A stretch of DNA of 64,000 nt from Paraphysomonas bandaiensis (lineage: Eukaryota > Chrysophyceae), in the NCBI GenBank assembly GCA_965644295.1, contig CBFFRP010000199.1:310001-374000 (forward strand), given 5' to 3'. Position 1 is the first letter of the stretch; every line of letters starts with the position of its first letter. Under the pieces are notes generated by a model. That model did not search any database. It saw only the letters and a list, made by a program, of their open reading frames with translations, and was not told the origin of the DNA. Shown piece after piece: positions 1 through 12,107 of the stretch. Both the position numbers and the translations under genes were made by a program.

Positions 1-781
1 GCTGCTCCCAAACCCAAAGTGCTAACTCTGTCACACGATGTTCATGCTCTGGCGGAAATATCTTTGATAGCTCCTGGCGCTCACTCTCCTCCACCGGCCA
101 GTATAGTTCGCACTCTCGCGCTGCATGGAGGTACGTTGTTGCCCACAACGCTTTCTGTAGCTTAGAGAGGATTGTATCACTGGCCCCAACAGTGCGAAAC
201 ACATCAATGAGGAAGTCTTTGTTTTCTTCCGTTTTAACCTTCCAGCTCTCCTCAGTGTTCTGTCTGTTCTTAATTATATCAGCCTTATCTTTAAAGACCT
301 TCCAAGGACGGAAGTAGTTATCCGCATCCACAGGATAAAATGATGGTTTAGGGCCCACAACCTGGATAAATATAATAATCAGAACACAGTGTACATAAGA
401 AATATATTCACCTGGCCCCCCATGGCCCTATTAAATCCCACAATAAAGTCATCTCCGCTTTCCTTAGCCCTGTCAGATTTGCTGCATCTCCAAAATATGC
501 GGCTACGCTCTGCATCCACCGCACCAGATCTGATATAACGGTCGACATACCACTCTCCTAATAACTCACACTGCATATGACCAACTGAACTAAGATTCTC
601 CCTCTCATTTTCTTTCCACTGAGATTTAACGGGGTGATCATCTGGCCAGGGTGTCAGTTCGGATGCTAGAAAACAACAACAACGATTACATCTTAAGCTG
701 AGAGGAGTTCTGTACATACATACCGCCCGGGCCCCTTGAACCATGGCGGTGAAGTATGGATACCGAAAGCAATTTAGGCAT
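1..781 (-). CDS. Histidine acid phosphatase-like protein (5' part, runs off left edge)
   Basis: Three exons on the minus strand: 781-724, 665-412 and 361 to the edge; junction phases agree (58 + 254 bases = 104 codons). The start at 781 is chosen because this frame carries the histidine-phosphatase signature RHGSRGP at residues 12-18 and joins exon 2 without a frame break. Further on the protein has an LSSVGHMQCELLGEWYVDRY stretch and a WRCSKSDRA stretch, in the places where clade-2 histidine phosphatases (acid phosphatase, phytase, MINPP type) bind phosphate. The enzymes hydrolyse phosphomonoesters through a phosphohistidine. No signal peptide is obvious, so it may be cytosolic. The C-terminal catalytic HD/HAE motif would lie beyond the window. 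Substrate unknown. It faces the 2OG oxygenase head to head. Confidence 0.72.
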
Positions 782-1329
782 GTTAGTTGAATCCTTCTAA
801 TTCTTCTGACTTGTGTAGCAGGGAGGCACCTGGCAGTGCTCGGAGGATTATCACACTGCGGATTCCTGCCTGTTCTTGTAGCGAAATATTTGATCCATAT
901 TTTTTAGCATACAAAAATAACAGCATCCAACAGTCACTTGTATCCTACATACGGCGGTACACCGTGAGTATCTTTGCACAATGAAATACAACGTATCACT
1001 GCGTATATGTATGGTACGCACTTACGAAGTAGCAGGATACAATGCTGTACTCTGCAGTACGGCGTACTGTTCAATGAATAACTATCCAATAAAACATCTT
1101 CACTCAGATCAGCGACTTTTTAATTGGGTAAATTTCGTGGAAATGAACAGGAAATTTACTCGTGCATGAAGTGCAAGTGATGTGTGCAGCAGGTAGGCAG
1201 AATACTATACTATACTATACTATACTATACTATACTATATGCAATCAGTCAGTTGGCAGAACAGGAAACACACAGATACCAGCCCTGAGTGAGTATTTTT
1301 AGCAGAATCTATTAGTTTGTATAGGAAGG
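782..1329. other. Intergenic region between two divergent genes
   Basis: About 550 bases lie between the start codons of the phosphatase and the oxygenase. It must contain both promoters. I see no conserved gene here. Small open frames exist but lack family resemblance. Confidence 0.5.
1204..1250. repeat. Pentanucleotide microsatellite (ACTAT)n
   Basis: About nine uninterrupted copies of ACTAT, in the leader region about 80 bases upstream of the oxygenase start codon. Its length is likely to vary between individuals. Confidence 0.9.
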
Positions 1330-2328
1330 ATGACTTCCACACATGATTATATTCCTCTCATCGATGCAAAGTGCCTCTTTGACGAAGACCACCCCCTGCA
1401 TGGCGATACAGTACACAATTTGCTTCATTCCGTTCAAACATCAGGTTTTCTTATCTTACGGAATTCTGCTTTATCCCCTTCTATTATTGATGATGTAATA
1501 TCATCCTACCAACAGTTCTTTAGTCTTCCAAAAGAAAAGAAGGAAACAGTGGATATGACCAGGAGCTCCTCGAATAGAGGGTGGGGATACAGTGGAGCAG
1601 AGCGTGTCAGCTCCATTTATAATTCTGACTACAAAGAGTTCTTTGACTGTGGCATAGAATTACCTCCCAACTTGCCAGTTCAAGGGGTTCGATATTACGA
1701 TCCTAATTTGTGGCCCAGTGAGGATTTAGCTCCCAACTTTCGTGCTAAAATCTTATCTTATTATGATGCAGCAAGCGAAGTTTCGCAACAGCTTCTTGTA
1801 GCAATTGCCAGGTGTCTTGGCCTTCCCGCGGAATACTTTTCGTCGTGCTTTACCTGTCCGATGTCTCTCTTGAGAGGCAACTACTACCCACCCCGCCCTG
1901 ATTGGGCATCCGAAAAAGATTTTGGAATTGCCCCTCATACAGATTACGGGTGTCTTACTTTGGTCGTATCTGACGGTACACCAGGTTTAGAAGTTCAAAC
2001 CATTACAGGAGAATGGATAAACGTTACTCCCAGTGTTCCTGGAGATATCGTGGTGAACTTCGGCGATATGCTTGAGTTGTGGTCAGGCCACAGTGTACGT
2101 GCAACCATGCATAGAGTTGTAGGTTCCTCTGAAGAACGCTACTCCTGCGCATTTTTCTATAACCCGAACTACAACACTAATATTGCTCCGCCGACATCTC
2201 AAGATGTCACGTCAGAATCAAGCGAGCCGATATATGCTGGGGAGTACTTGACGAAGCGATACGATGAAACCTACGTGCATATCTCTGAGAAAAAGCTTAC
2301 TGATAATTCAATTACTCAGCCAGAGTAA
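1330..2328 (+). CDS. 2-oxoglutarate/Fe(II)-dependent oxygenase, isopenicillin-N-synthase-like
   Basis: A single exon of 332 residues. The N-terminal part (about residues 8-120) resembles DIOX_N, including the SGFLILRN stretch. The double-stranded beta-helix follows. The iron facial triad is visible: His203-x-Asp205 in APHTDYG and distal His261 in ATMHRVV. Arg270 and Ser272 form the RxS motif that binds 2-oxoglutarate. The family uses O2 and 2-oxoglutarate to hydroxylate or desaturate small molecules; plant, fungal and bacterial members work in hormone, antibiotic and secondary metabolism. No signal or transit peptide is evident, so it is probably cytosolic. All catalytic residues are intact. 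The substrate cannot be inferred from sequence. Confidence 0.9.
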   Translation: MTSTHDYIPLIDAKCLFDEDHPLHGDTVHNLLHSVQTSGFLILRNSALSPSIIDDVISSYQQFFSLPKEKKETVDMTRSSSNRGWGYSGAERVSSIYNSDYKEFFDCGIELPPNLPVQGVRYYDPNLWPSEDLAPNFRAKILSYYDAASEVSQQLLVAIARCLGLPAEYFSSCFTCPMSLLRGNYYPPRPDWASEKDFGIAPHTDYGCLTLVVSDGTPGLEVQTITGEWINVTPSVPGDIVVNFGDMLELWSGHSVRATMHRVVGSSEERYSCAFFYNPNYNTNIAPPTSQDVTSESSEPIYAGEYLTKRYDETYVHISEKKLTDNSITQPE

Positions 2329-2947
2329 AAATTGTTAAAATAGCAGCGTGTTGGTAGTGAGCTTCATTGCACACTTCAGTTCATTCTTTAGCGCTACACA
2401 TCAGACCAGATTTCCTTGCTTCAAGTTGATATACTTTTTAATATATATTTTCCTGTATTGTAATTAATTTATTTCTAATAGCACCGTTTCTAAATATTTT
2501 AAAGCATATATATGAATATTTAGGAATTACGTAGAAAGTGCACGAGTTTAAGTTATATGCAAATATGTGCTACCAATAGGATAAAAGAGTTCACTGTCGG
2601 GACTGTAGAGCACGGAGGAAATATATCTAATGTAAATTTCTTCATTGTAGAGAAAAGAGAAGAGTAAAACCCAGCAAGGTTACATATTCTTGCTTCTTTT
2701 ATAAACGTTTTGGAGTCCGTTCCTCCATTTACTTCAATAGCTAACGCGATGGAAATTATTAACGTACTATGAATGAATCAAAATTTCGTAAGTTCTGTTT
2801 TTATTATTTCGCAAGAACCACAGCACACTCTGTATTCTGTTTAATACTTTTCTTGCATTAGGTATGAATAAGCAAATAAAAGTCCAACTCAAGACATGTA
2901 TCTCACTCTTTTATAGGTATAAATTAAATCAGTATATGGCCGTATAA
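2329..2947. other. AT-rich intergenic region between convergent genes
   Basis: Spacer between the 3' ends of the oxygenase and the pectin-acetylesterase-like gene. It holds both 3' UTRs. I see no further gene or repeat. Confidence 0.5.
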
Positions 2948-5236
2948 TTACACTTGCAGGTACTTTTTCGGGAACAGTTGAGAGTCGCAGTAAGTTGTCC
3001 TCAGATCGTCATTGTCATCACCACCTTCCTCCATGACTTCGCCTTCACGAAGAGTTCGTCCCTCACAGACTGTCATTTGGGAATGGGAAATTTCAAGAGG
3101 GAAAGAACATGTCCAGGTGGACAGCATTTGCTGATTAGAATTTTCCCCACTATCTGAAGAGCTAATGGCATCTGTCACATGAAGCAGAGTAAGTGCAATA
3201 TAGAATAACGATATTGATCATATCAAAGCATCATTGCTTTCACCTGCAGTGTAGAAACGGCTACTTGGAGTAAAACAATGAGTATCACCGTCCACAAGGT
3301 AGGCTAGAAAGTTATCGTATATGTTGTAACTCTACAGAATATCACATAAGACTGTTATCGACAGCTAGCAGAAAACCGACAATAGATAGAAAACACAAAG
3401 CGTTCATTGGTTGTAAACATCAAATGGACACACACTAGGTGGCTATAATCATACATATATTGCCTGCTACAGAGTATTGAGTGATCATCTGGTACTTACT
3501 TCGAATATTTCATTGACACCTGCATAGAATTTTGTCGGGCTAATCAGAATATCCATATCTTGTGACAAAGCCACAGCCATGTAGTACGCCAGTTGAACTG
3601 AATCTACTTTAGACTATACAAGTCATGTCAGTCCATTACATATACATGGAAAACAATAATAGCAATCTTCAGGTATTCGCGCATGTCAAGTTCAAATAGG
3701 GCATATCAGATATAAGTAAGAGTATCAATGAAAACAAACACCGATAAATGTATTCTTTTGACACAAATTGCAGGTATCTAGCGAAAGGTCGCCAATCTTA
3801 CCTGAATAAAAGAAAACGGAACAGTAGGGTGCTTCTGAATATTGTCAACAGTCATGTCTTGCAGAGAGAGTAATTGATTATAACATTTCTCCAAGTTATC
3901 ATCACTTAGAAATTCCTTGCCAATATCACACAGCCCCTATAATGATGTGTTAGCAATCTATCACCCCACGACAACATCGCATGTGTTGAGCACTTGCAAT
4001 ATCATCTTGATTCGTGTACAACACGTATCTGCAAACGTTTAGTTACAATCCATCACAGTAAACTCACATAGTCATAAAATATTGCCCCCATGGAATTCTC
4101 TGGGAAGACCCCAGCATAACTGTCGGGTATAACTGCTGCCTAAGGTAACATAGATTTCTACGTTACAACGAAAACTGTACATAGACGTATTTTGACCGCA
4201 GGCCAATATACAATACATTCACACTCTTACATTTTTCCACTTCAACGAGTTCAAAACCCTATCTGCCCAAACTTGCGCCCCAATTGAGCCAGCCGAGCAT
4301 CCCATAATCACCAGAGACGTGAGGGTTGGTGCAAGAGCTCCTGAGAGTTGTTGAGCGACGGTCCAATCCAGAACACTCTGCGCATTGGCAAAGCCTAAAC
4401 AAAATATAAACTATAAATAAATATATGTTCAGCATGGCGAATAGTGCCGTGACGATAAGGCAATCAACAAAATTGCTGTGAGTACCTTTTTGTGTCACCG
4501 GGACGCCCGCTCTATCGGTATAGCTCCTCACCACATCCCCAACATAAATGTCTCCCGAACAATATAAAATATGTACAAGAGTATAGTCCTTATATGCGTT
4601 GTCGATATTGGTACGGTTAAATACACCCGACAACTTATCAGGAATAGCATCAGTGTTACAAAATTCCAGCCGGGTTGTGTGCTCTGTCCAGCATGCTCCC
4701 CCGCCTATGATATTCAATATTCGTGAATATACATATCACATAAAATATGTCACGACATTGCAGAGGAAATGATATATATAAGATAATGAGCAAATACCTT
4801 GGAAAAAGAATAGCACTTTATCAGTATCTCCTGGGATAACTTCGAACGCAAAAGGCGAGGAGTAAGAATAGATGCAACGTGTCTCTCCTCCTATAAACAG
4901 GTAATATAGTCAGTTCAATAATCGCAGTGAACCATAAAATATTGTAGTGTTAATATCAATGTTATCAATCGGTTTCACATGAAATCAAATGTATCACGTA
5001 AAGTCATTTGGCAGTAGCATAAGATCACCTGGTAAGACCATTGTCGAACTGTTGCGTGGCATTGTGTTCATGCCACATGAATCCGTATCTGTAATATTAC
5101 AGCAGGTATTGTCAACACATAGCGGCTCATCAGCTTGTGGTCTCGACCGAATGTATTCATGAATTATCTCGGTGTGGTCAAAGCACCATACTCGTGCAAT
5201 CAAAGTTACAGTAATGAGAAGAAGGCACCGCAGCAT
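2948..5236 (-). CDS. Secreted pectin acetylesterase / Notum family hydrolase (CE13)
   Basis: Nine exons: 5236-5029, 4890-4798, 4704-4486, 4394-4231, 4139-4068, 3936-3802, 3613-3500, 3331-3244 and 3171-2948. They total 1317 bases (438 residues), and every junction is GT-AG and in phase. The N-terminus is a hydrophobic signal peptide. Family hallmarks follow in order: GGGACW oxyanion region, FNRTN and KDYTLVHILYCSGD, the nucleophile elbow GCSAGSIGAQ with Ser207, IPDSYAGVF with Asp234, and VDGDTHCF with His353. The Ser-Asp-His triad is therefore complete. Relatives deacetylate pectin (plants) or remove palmitoleate from Wnt (animal Notum). In an alga, a cell-wall polysaccharide esterase is the more likely role. 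The last exon adds an acidic, low-complexity tail outside the catalytic fold. Confidence 0.87.
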
Positions 5237-5676
5237 ATGTCACACAACACTACTATGCACTCTCAATAGACGCCTTCAGGAGGAAACACTGACAACTACG
5301 TTAGGCAGGTAAGAGTATCAACCGCTCCATCGCATCCTACTTCAGGTGTATCTGTAGATGTGTATATGTACGTATATATACTGCTATATATATATGTATG
5401 TACGTCAATTGTGCTGCTGCTGTATGTTTAGATGTGTGCACTGTACTTGTATGCATGTACTTCAATGCCGTACCAGTATACAAGTGGGAGTTTGTGCAGA
5501 GGTACTATACAGTGAAGTGGAGGTGTGGACTGACAACACACAATAAAAGTGATATCAACGTTTTCAGTTATGTGCTGCAGCGTGTTCAATTCGACTCTCA
5601 TCTCATTGCAACAGTGACGATACCACTTCGCGATCAGTGATCAGAAAACATTGTTAAGCTCACGAGTAATTAGGAA
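5237..5676. promoter_or_regulatory. Putative shared divergent promoter
   Basis: 440 bases separate the start codons of the hydrolase (minus) and CFAP36 (plus), so both promoters must lie here. The stretch 5355-5405 is a TATA/TGTA-rich low-complexity run. No individual element can be named with confidence. Confidence 0.35.
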
Positions 5677-7613
5677 ATGGCGGACGACAATGGTGGGTTG
5701 GTTAATCATTTTCGTTTATTTACTCTGAGGTTTGTGTGATGTCAGACTGGATATTCGATTATGTGCTGCAATTTCTGGAATCGGATAAATTCGATGCAGC
5801 TGTTATGGATTTTGTAGACGAGAAGTGTTATGTGTTCGACAATGACGAAGAAAATAAGTTCATCTACACTGACATATACCATGAATTTCTTGATCATGTA
5901 GGTTTGCACTTTGCATTGCCATATCACGACGTTTGATAATCTGCATTTACCGCAGATGGAAACTATTATTTCCTCGAACCTCGCCCAGCTAGACATCAGT
6001 ACGGATACATTTTACGAAGCATGTCAGACAAGTCGTTCCAATCGAGATATTAATCGTCGAGTGTTCGAAAAAATCGTTGCAATGGAAGATTTCACAGTAT
6101 TTAAAAAGATAATGGTTAAACGCAACATGGAACTCCAGTATGAGGCTATGATGTCGTACAAGGCATTTGCAGAGTTGGGTAGTGATTTGGGTGAGTTGTC
6201 AGGTTTACCGGACCCGGATGAGCTGGAAGCAATGCTTGACACGAAGAATGAGTTACAGGAGAGGGAAGATGAGAAAGATGATACCATGGAAAAGACAGCG
6301 GAGCAGGTAGTCAGGCATGTGATAATGGTAATTTTTCATATACTTACGGTGTTACATCTCAGCTTGAGGCCATATACAGAGAAAGTCTGTTGGAACTAGA
6401 GATGATTCACAAGCAGGAGGAGATGGAGCAACTGGAACTAGAACAGGCACTGGCCATGTCACTCATTGCAGAAGAAGAAAGGCTACGACGTGCACGAATT
6501 GAAGCTAAGAATGCCCCTGACGATGACGAAGAGGTATCTAATAATGCAAGTTGTTTTGGATAGATATTAGTTTCGTGTAATTGTGGTTGTATTCCAATAT
6601 TTTATTCTCGTAGTCTCCCGTTACATCACAATATTTACTGACAACTGTTTGAATCTTGGCATATTTTAAAGGAAGTAACTATGGAAAATCAATCCTCTGC
6701 TGACGCCAAGGCCACTCGCACCTCCACGACCTCGAAACATTCTTCCAAGCCTTCACCTGCTTCTCATTCTGACGAACCGAAGCAAGAATTTGCTGATCCG
6801 AAGCCACTACGAACAACTGGTGGGAGTTCGTCGTTATCTCCAATGAAGGCGCTGCCACCCATTAGCAAAGGACCAAAACCTGATTTGGTGGAATTGAATG
6901 CTCAGTACCAAGGTATGCCTATCATATGTTGGCCCAACAGTAGAATAGAAGCAACTGATTAGTACAATCTTTCACGAATATGAAGAAACCGGACATGCTG
7001 CTTTTTTCAATGCCTGCTAGTAGACGTCTTACTTTTGTGAACAGGCAAACGCAAACAAGCCGAAGACGCCTTTCGGCGTAACCAGGCGCACCTCGCCCAG
7101 AAACGTCAGCAGCAAGATGAGATCACCAAAGATATACCTGTGGCCAGTGCAGAGGCAGAGAGGAGAGCTAAGTACATGGCAGAGCAGCGAGATCGACTCA
7201 TTGCACTAAAGAAAAAAGAGAGAGAAGAGAAAGTTAGGTTGGAGGAGGAGCGACAAGCAAAACTCCAAGACGAAAATAGGAAGAGGGCTGCTGCAGAACG
7301 CTCTAGTGAACTGGATTCAAAGGGATCTTGTAGCGATGAGGCTGACGCACAGGAGCAGCAGCGATCTATTATGCGAATGGCTCTCGCTCGTAGGATGAAG
7401 CAGTCATTACTTGAGTCTGAGGAGCAGAGATTGATGCAGCAGCATGAAGATCAGTTCAGTATGCTTGATAAGAAACTCCAGGAGGTGGAAAGGCAGAGAC
7501 AAGAAAATCAGCAACGAGACTTGCTGTTACAGGAAAATTTGCGAAAACAGCAAGCGCAGATGGCACGAAATGTACAGCGATCAGCAGCCCAGATGAGGCA
7601 TCAGGACCGCTAA
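5677..7613 (+). CDS. CFAP36: CFAP36 (CCDC104) homologue, BART-domain ciliary protein
   Basis: Six exons: 5677-5692, 5746-5897, 5956-6306, 6363-6533, 6672-6912 and 7045-7613. They total 1500 bases (499 residues), with all phases consistent. The end of exon 3 could instead be at 6321, adding five residues. Residues from about 6 to 115 match the BART/ARL2BP-like helical domain: WIFDYVLQFLESDKFD near the start, then FVDEKCYVFD and KIVAMEDFTVFKKIMVKRN. Next comes the CFAP36-type helix LEAIYRESLLELEMIHKQEE with EQALAMSLIAEEERL, then a Ser/Pro-rich linker and a long charged coiled coil to the end. The family binds ARL3-type GTPases and localises to cilia. It points to a flagellated stage. Confidence 0.87.
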
Positions 7614-8806
7614 TGTGAATTCGTGGGAACTCTGACTATTTATGTCAATAAGACGTATATTTTCATTTAGGGTATTACATTAGTTGCTGCTCTTATTGAC
7701 TACTTGTACAGAGTTGTGAAGGTGTTGTGCCTAGATGTTTGGTGCTACAACCTTTTCCTGCTTTTTTAAGTAATATATCTCCATTGGTGAGAAGTAAGTG
7801 AGGAAAGATATGTTTTTCTAATGCCTTCAATGTATAGTATACTCGCTCTCAACCCACATTAGCTGTCGTGTGCGATTATGGGAATTGTGAAAGTACCTAA
7901 GTTGTGCCACTAAAATTTACCGATAACCCTATATAATACGTGGATTAAAGGAACGTGTATTAATTTTAGTATTCATAAGTGACTATGTACAGAAAAATAC
8001 ATTTCACGATTATAATGTACCTAATTAACTGAACTACCGAGCAGCACGTTGCATTATAGAATAGGGAATAGGTTATATACGTACTCTATACAGATGTCCC
8101 ACACGAATTAGGAGTTCGGAGACTTCAAAACACTTGTTACTGCATTGTTCAAAAATAATTAATGTACATATTGACACTTAAAAGAAGCTCCAAATCAGAA
8201 TCAAACGTACATTTCATCATCTGTTTTTCATCCTGGAAAAGAACTGTGATTAACAATAGCGCTTCCAAAATTACGGAAAGAGCTTCACTACAATATAAAC
8301 ATCCTCTACTGTGAATCGTTTATCATCACCAGCCCACTGCCGATATATGTTGAGAGTTGAGAGTGTGCAGTCAAGTCATCAACTGCATGCTCATGTCACA
8401 CACGTAAGCTTAATGTGTGCATTACAATGCATAACTCCTGCTGTGGATGAAATCCATGTCCCAAATTATAAAAGAAAGAATCCTTTCAGCAGAGTACACA
8501 GAGGTGTAGGAAACTTCTAAAAACACACCACTTATATAAAAACTAGGGGTTTTGAATGAACTGACTGTTCCGTAGGCGTAGTGCTCTCTGCATTGCAGGG
8601 AAAAACCAGAGCACCATACGGAGAGATTTACTTACAGACATGTGCAGCAGCAGTATACCGTATACGGTGTACCGCCTCATAGGAATTCCTAGCTATACAC
8701 TGCACATATGCATCATCACATAGCAATACACTGTAAATCTGTTGACTCCAACTGTCTCTAGTACATTATATCCTGTGACACATATCCACCAAGTCATATT
8801 GTGTGT
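7614..8806. other. Intergenic region
   Basis: About 1.2 kb between CFAP36 and the glucoamylase. It is AT-rich with no conserved coding potential that I can recognise. It presumably contains the glucoamylase promoter. Confidence 0.5.
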
Positions 8807-11221
8807 ATGAAGCAGTCTGTTCTTATTTCAATGGCGTTAGGCTGGGCCGCAGTCCATGGGGATGATTGTTCAGTATCTAACAGTGATAAACAGGATTGGT
8901 AACTATCATACACGCAGACATATCTGTGACTAATCATAGTGTTGCAGTGGGTTTATTGGTATCACTGAGTCGGAGTGTACGTCCAAGGGATGCTGCTGGG
9001 ACTCCTCTGTTAATGACGGCACGCCCTGGTGTTTTAACAAGGCCGGTGCCAGCTCGAACTGCTTCGTGATGAATTACAACATGAAGAGACCATTTTCTGA
9101 CGATGAATTAGATACAATGAGAGGATATTTTGAAGCCAATATTAATATTGAGTCGAAAGGAGGTGTTGTGGCCGCCCCCGACTATGACACTCCAGGAGGG
9201 TCTTATTATTACCACTGGATGAGAGATGGTGCACTCACGATGCGTACATATCAGGAAATTTACTCAAATTTTACTGAAATTGAGAGTACTATGAAAAGCT
9301 ATGTCCAATGGGTTCTGGATGCTCAAGCCGAGGAGGATCCTAATGGACAGGTAGAGGATCTACTTTTTCTTTCGTGGATTAAGTAGTGAATTATTATAAC
9401 ATTTGTATCTATAGGATGTCAGGACGGAACCTAAGTTCGAATTACCAAACGGTGAAGTATTCACTGGCGCGTGGTGCAGACCACAGAATGATGGGCCTGG
9501 GCTACAGGTATGTATTGCGAAGTACTGTATCTGACAAATCATTTTATTTAAGATGAGATGTGTAGTAGCCATAATATCTCTATACCATTTTATTTTAAAG
9601 GTGTAGCTATACATATGTGAAACATTGATGTATAGATGTGAATAAGCTATGGTTATAATATGTGAGGTACTGGTGGTTTGTAGTCACATTTGAACAGGCG
9701 ACTGCTCTTATGATGTTTGCGGACACTCTCATTGCCAATGATCAATCGGATTATGTGTCTACGTACCTCTGGACGAATGATCCCACTGAGTACTATGGAG
9801 GCGCTATTAAACGGGATTTAGATTATATAGTCTCTGGCTTTGCGACAAGTACTTGCGATCTGTGGGAGGAAATTCGATCCACGAATTTATTTTGGAATCG
9901 TCTCACAATGAAAAAAGCTATGGGAATGGGAGCAGATTTCGCGTCTAGAATGGGTGACGAAGCTACTGCAAATAGTTATCGTGATACTGAGCAAAAAATT
10001 AATTCTACTCTCTACGACGACCATTGGAGCGGGTCGTACGTATTGGAAGACACTTCGCGCACCAAGGTCTGTAGTTCTTCATTTTCTTCTTTGAATACAT
10101 TGTGTATTTTGTTTTCTATGGTAGCGATTGATGTTCTCTCTTTGTGACAAATTGGAGCTCGACATAATGCAACATCCATTTTCAGGATTCTGCTGTTATT
10201 GTTGGTTTCAATGCGGGTTACGATAGTTCTGATGGTATGTACAACCCGTCGTCGTATGAAGTTGCATCCACTGTCAGCTCATACAACTCGTTGTTTTGCA
10301 ACGAATACAAGGTGAGTAAGTGTATAAATAATACATGCTATGTATATCATATATAATGTTAGTACATGTTTTTTCGTTCATAATTTGACTTGTGGGTGCA
10401 TTTCTGCTTAATAACGTTGTCGCTGCGTATATTTGAATCTGTTTATGCTTACCGATTTTAGGTGAACACCGATGATAGCGCGAAGGGAATTACTGGTGTG
10501 CTGTATGGAAGGTATTTCGACTTTTCTTCTCGATGGTGTATTACTTGAATGCTATATATGTTATATCAGTGTTACGCGTAGAGCTAAGTGATGTATGGTT
10601 ATATGCACAGGTATGGTGGAGATACGTACGCTGGTGGTAACCCTTGGGTGTTGAGCACTGCTGCACTTGGGCAGCTACTCTATGTAAGTGATCTGTATAA
10701 ATTTCGAAGCAATATATTATGTCAGTATTGTTACTTAGTACATACTTGTCTAAATAAATGCCTACGTGTTTATGTGTCTATGTGTTGATTGCATTTTGCA
10801 CCGGGTAATCTTTTATCAGCGCGCTGCGTCTTATATCTTGGACAATGGTGTTCCTGACTCTACCACTCTCGCGAAATGGGCAGAGGCCTTTAATGCGGAT
10901 GTCAAAGACCTTCCCACTGATTCTGAGTTGTTGGCGGAAGTGTTTGCCGCCGCTGGAGATGGTGTGTTGCTACGACTACGAACTCATGTACAGGGATATA
11001 ACTGGCACTTGGCCGAGCAGCTTGATCGTAATACAGGTATTTTATTTCACGCCGTTCGTTATGCTCATGTCGTATGCATTGATTCTAAAATATGAGTAGA
11101 GAGCTGTGATAGTAATACTCTATATTTAGGTGCCCAGATATCTGCGGAAGACTTGACGTGGAGTTATGCTGAAGTGCTGAATGCTATGCGTCAGCGTGAC
11201 ATCTACATTTCTAAAACATAA
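8807..11221 (+). CDS. Secreted GH15 glucoamylase with N-terminal trefoil domain
   Basis: Nine exons: 8807-8898, 8948-9350, 9415-9507, 9698-10066, 10186-10311, 10462-10511, 10611-10683, 10820-11036 and 11130-11221. They total 1515 bases (504 residues), in phase throughout. Residues 1-18 form a signal peptide. Residues about 21-63 are a P-type trefoil: GITESECTSKGCCWDSS followed by TPWCF, with the expected cysteine pattern; one cysteine codon is split by intron 1. The rest is a GH15 (alpha/alpha)6 barrel: YYYHWMRDGALTM, GAWCRPQNDGPGLQ, DLWEEI (general-acid region), RYGGDTYAGGNPWVL and a terminal AQISAEDLTWSYAEVL. GH15 enzymes release glucose from starch-like alpha-glucans. The trefoil probably helps bind carbohydrate or confers stability. 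The protein should be secreted or vacuolar. Confidence 0.9.
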
Positions 11222-11824
11222 CAACGTGGAGCTATTGAGTACAATGCTTTCGCGCTTTTAGAGGATTTTGTTATTCCTGCTGAAAAACTGAAAACCTCAC
11301 AACTGTACTCTATTCTGTCACACTTGGCTTTGACACTTTGATTGGTATTATTGAATGAGGTCTATCGTTATACCTCCTTGCTGCTGAACATATCTTGGTT
11401 CGCATTTCACTGTGATAAAAGACTGCCGTATAACGTAAGCATAAAAAATATCGCAGGTCATCGCAAGGGTTTTATTGTTGAGGCTACATTTTTTCAGGTT
11501 ACAGTAGGTAGCTACATTTTGGGCAACGGTTGACTAAAATATGCCCCACAACTACATGTGTATTCCACGGAACACGATAAATCTTATCTGCCGTAGAGTA
11601 AAAGGGCGACTATATAAAATAAATAGAGTAATCGTTGTTATGAATTAGTAGATATCTTTACGATAGTGTTGCCATCTGCTGGGTGACCCTTATCCGCACC
11701 CCAACCTCAACTTGCGGGGTGCAGCGATTGTCAGACTTCCACAAAGCGCAACTGGAGAACCCACAAACCAAATTCTCCGACCCAAGGTCCCTCCAACAGC
11801 CACCCTCGGAGTCAACGCCTACAC
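11222..11824. other. Intergenic region, ending in a GC-rich block
   Basis: The first 450 bases are ordinary AT-rich spacer. From about 11680 the composition becomes distinctly GC- and C-rich up to the copia element, and it continues in the same style after the element (17572-17870). It reads like an older coding or repeat relic split by the insertion. Confidence 0.45.
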
Positions 11825-11829
11825 ATACC

Positions 11830-12094
11830 TATTAGGATTCAGCTTAATACATGATTGTATCTGTGAGTTATAATATTCAATGAAATATACCATGAACTGA
11901 ATTAGAGAGAGTATCTGTCGAAGATACGTGATCGTCATCATAACGTCGTCATTATCAGTTACACTTCTAACTATTCCGTTGTGCATGATAGTACGTTCTA
12001 TATTGTTATTCATAATTTTCACTCTATCGTGTTCATTACTTACACTCTAATAATCACAACATTGTTTTACTATTATAAAGATCAATTCTTTATT
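11830..12094 (+). repeat. 5' LTR of copia element
   Basis: 265 bp, beginning TATTAGGATTCAGC and ending AATTCTTTATT. It matches the copy at 17302-17566 without a difference that I can find. The LTR should hold the element's promoter and polyadenylation signals. Confidence 0.95.
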
Positions 12095-12107
12095 TGGTAG
12101 CGAGATG
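12095..12107 (+). promoter_or_regulatory. Probable primer-binding site
   Basis: The bases directly after the 5' LTR read TGGTAGCGAGATG. The TGG start is what a primer-binding site complementary to a tRNA 3' CCA end needs. It resembles the initiator-methionine-tRNA sites common in copia elements. The gag start codon at 12105 overlaps it, so the leader is almost absent. Confidence 0.55.

Noticed and set aside
379-744. Minus-strand open frame starting MVQGARAV
   Set aside because: It runs through an intron. The frame starting at 781 carries the RHGSRGP catalytic motif and splices in phase into the same downstream exon.
11819-12022. Minus-strand open frame repeated at 17288-17494
   Set aside because: It is simply the antisense of the two copia LTRs; identity reflects LTR duplication, not a gene.
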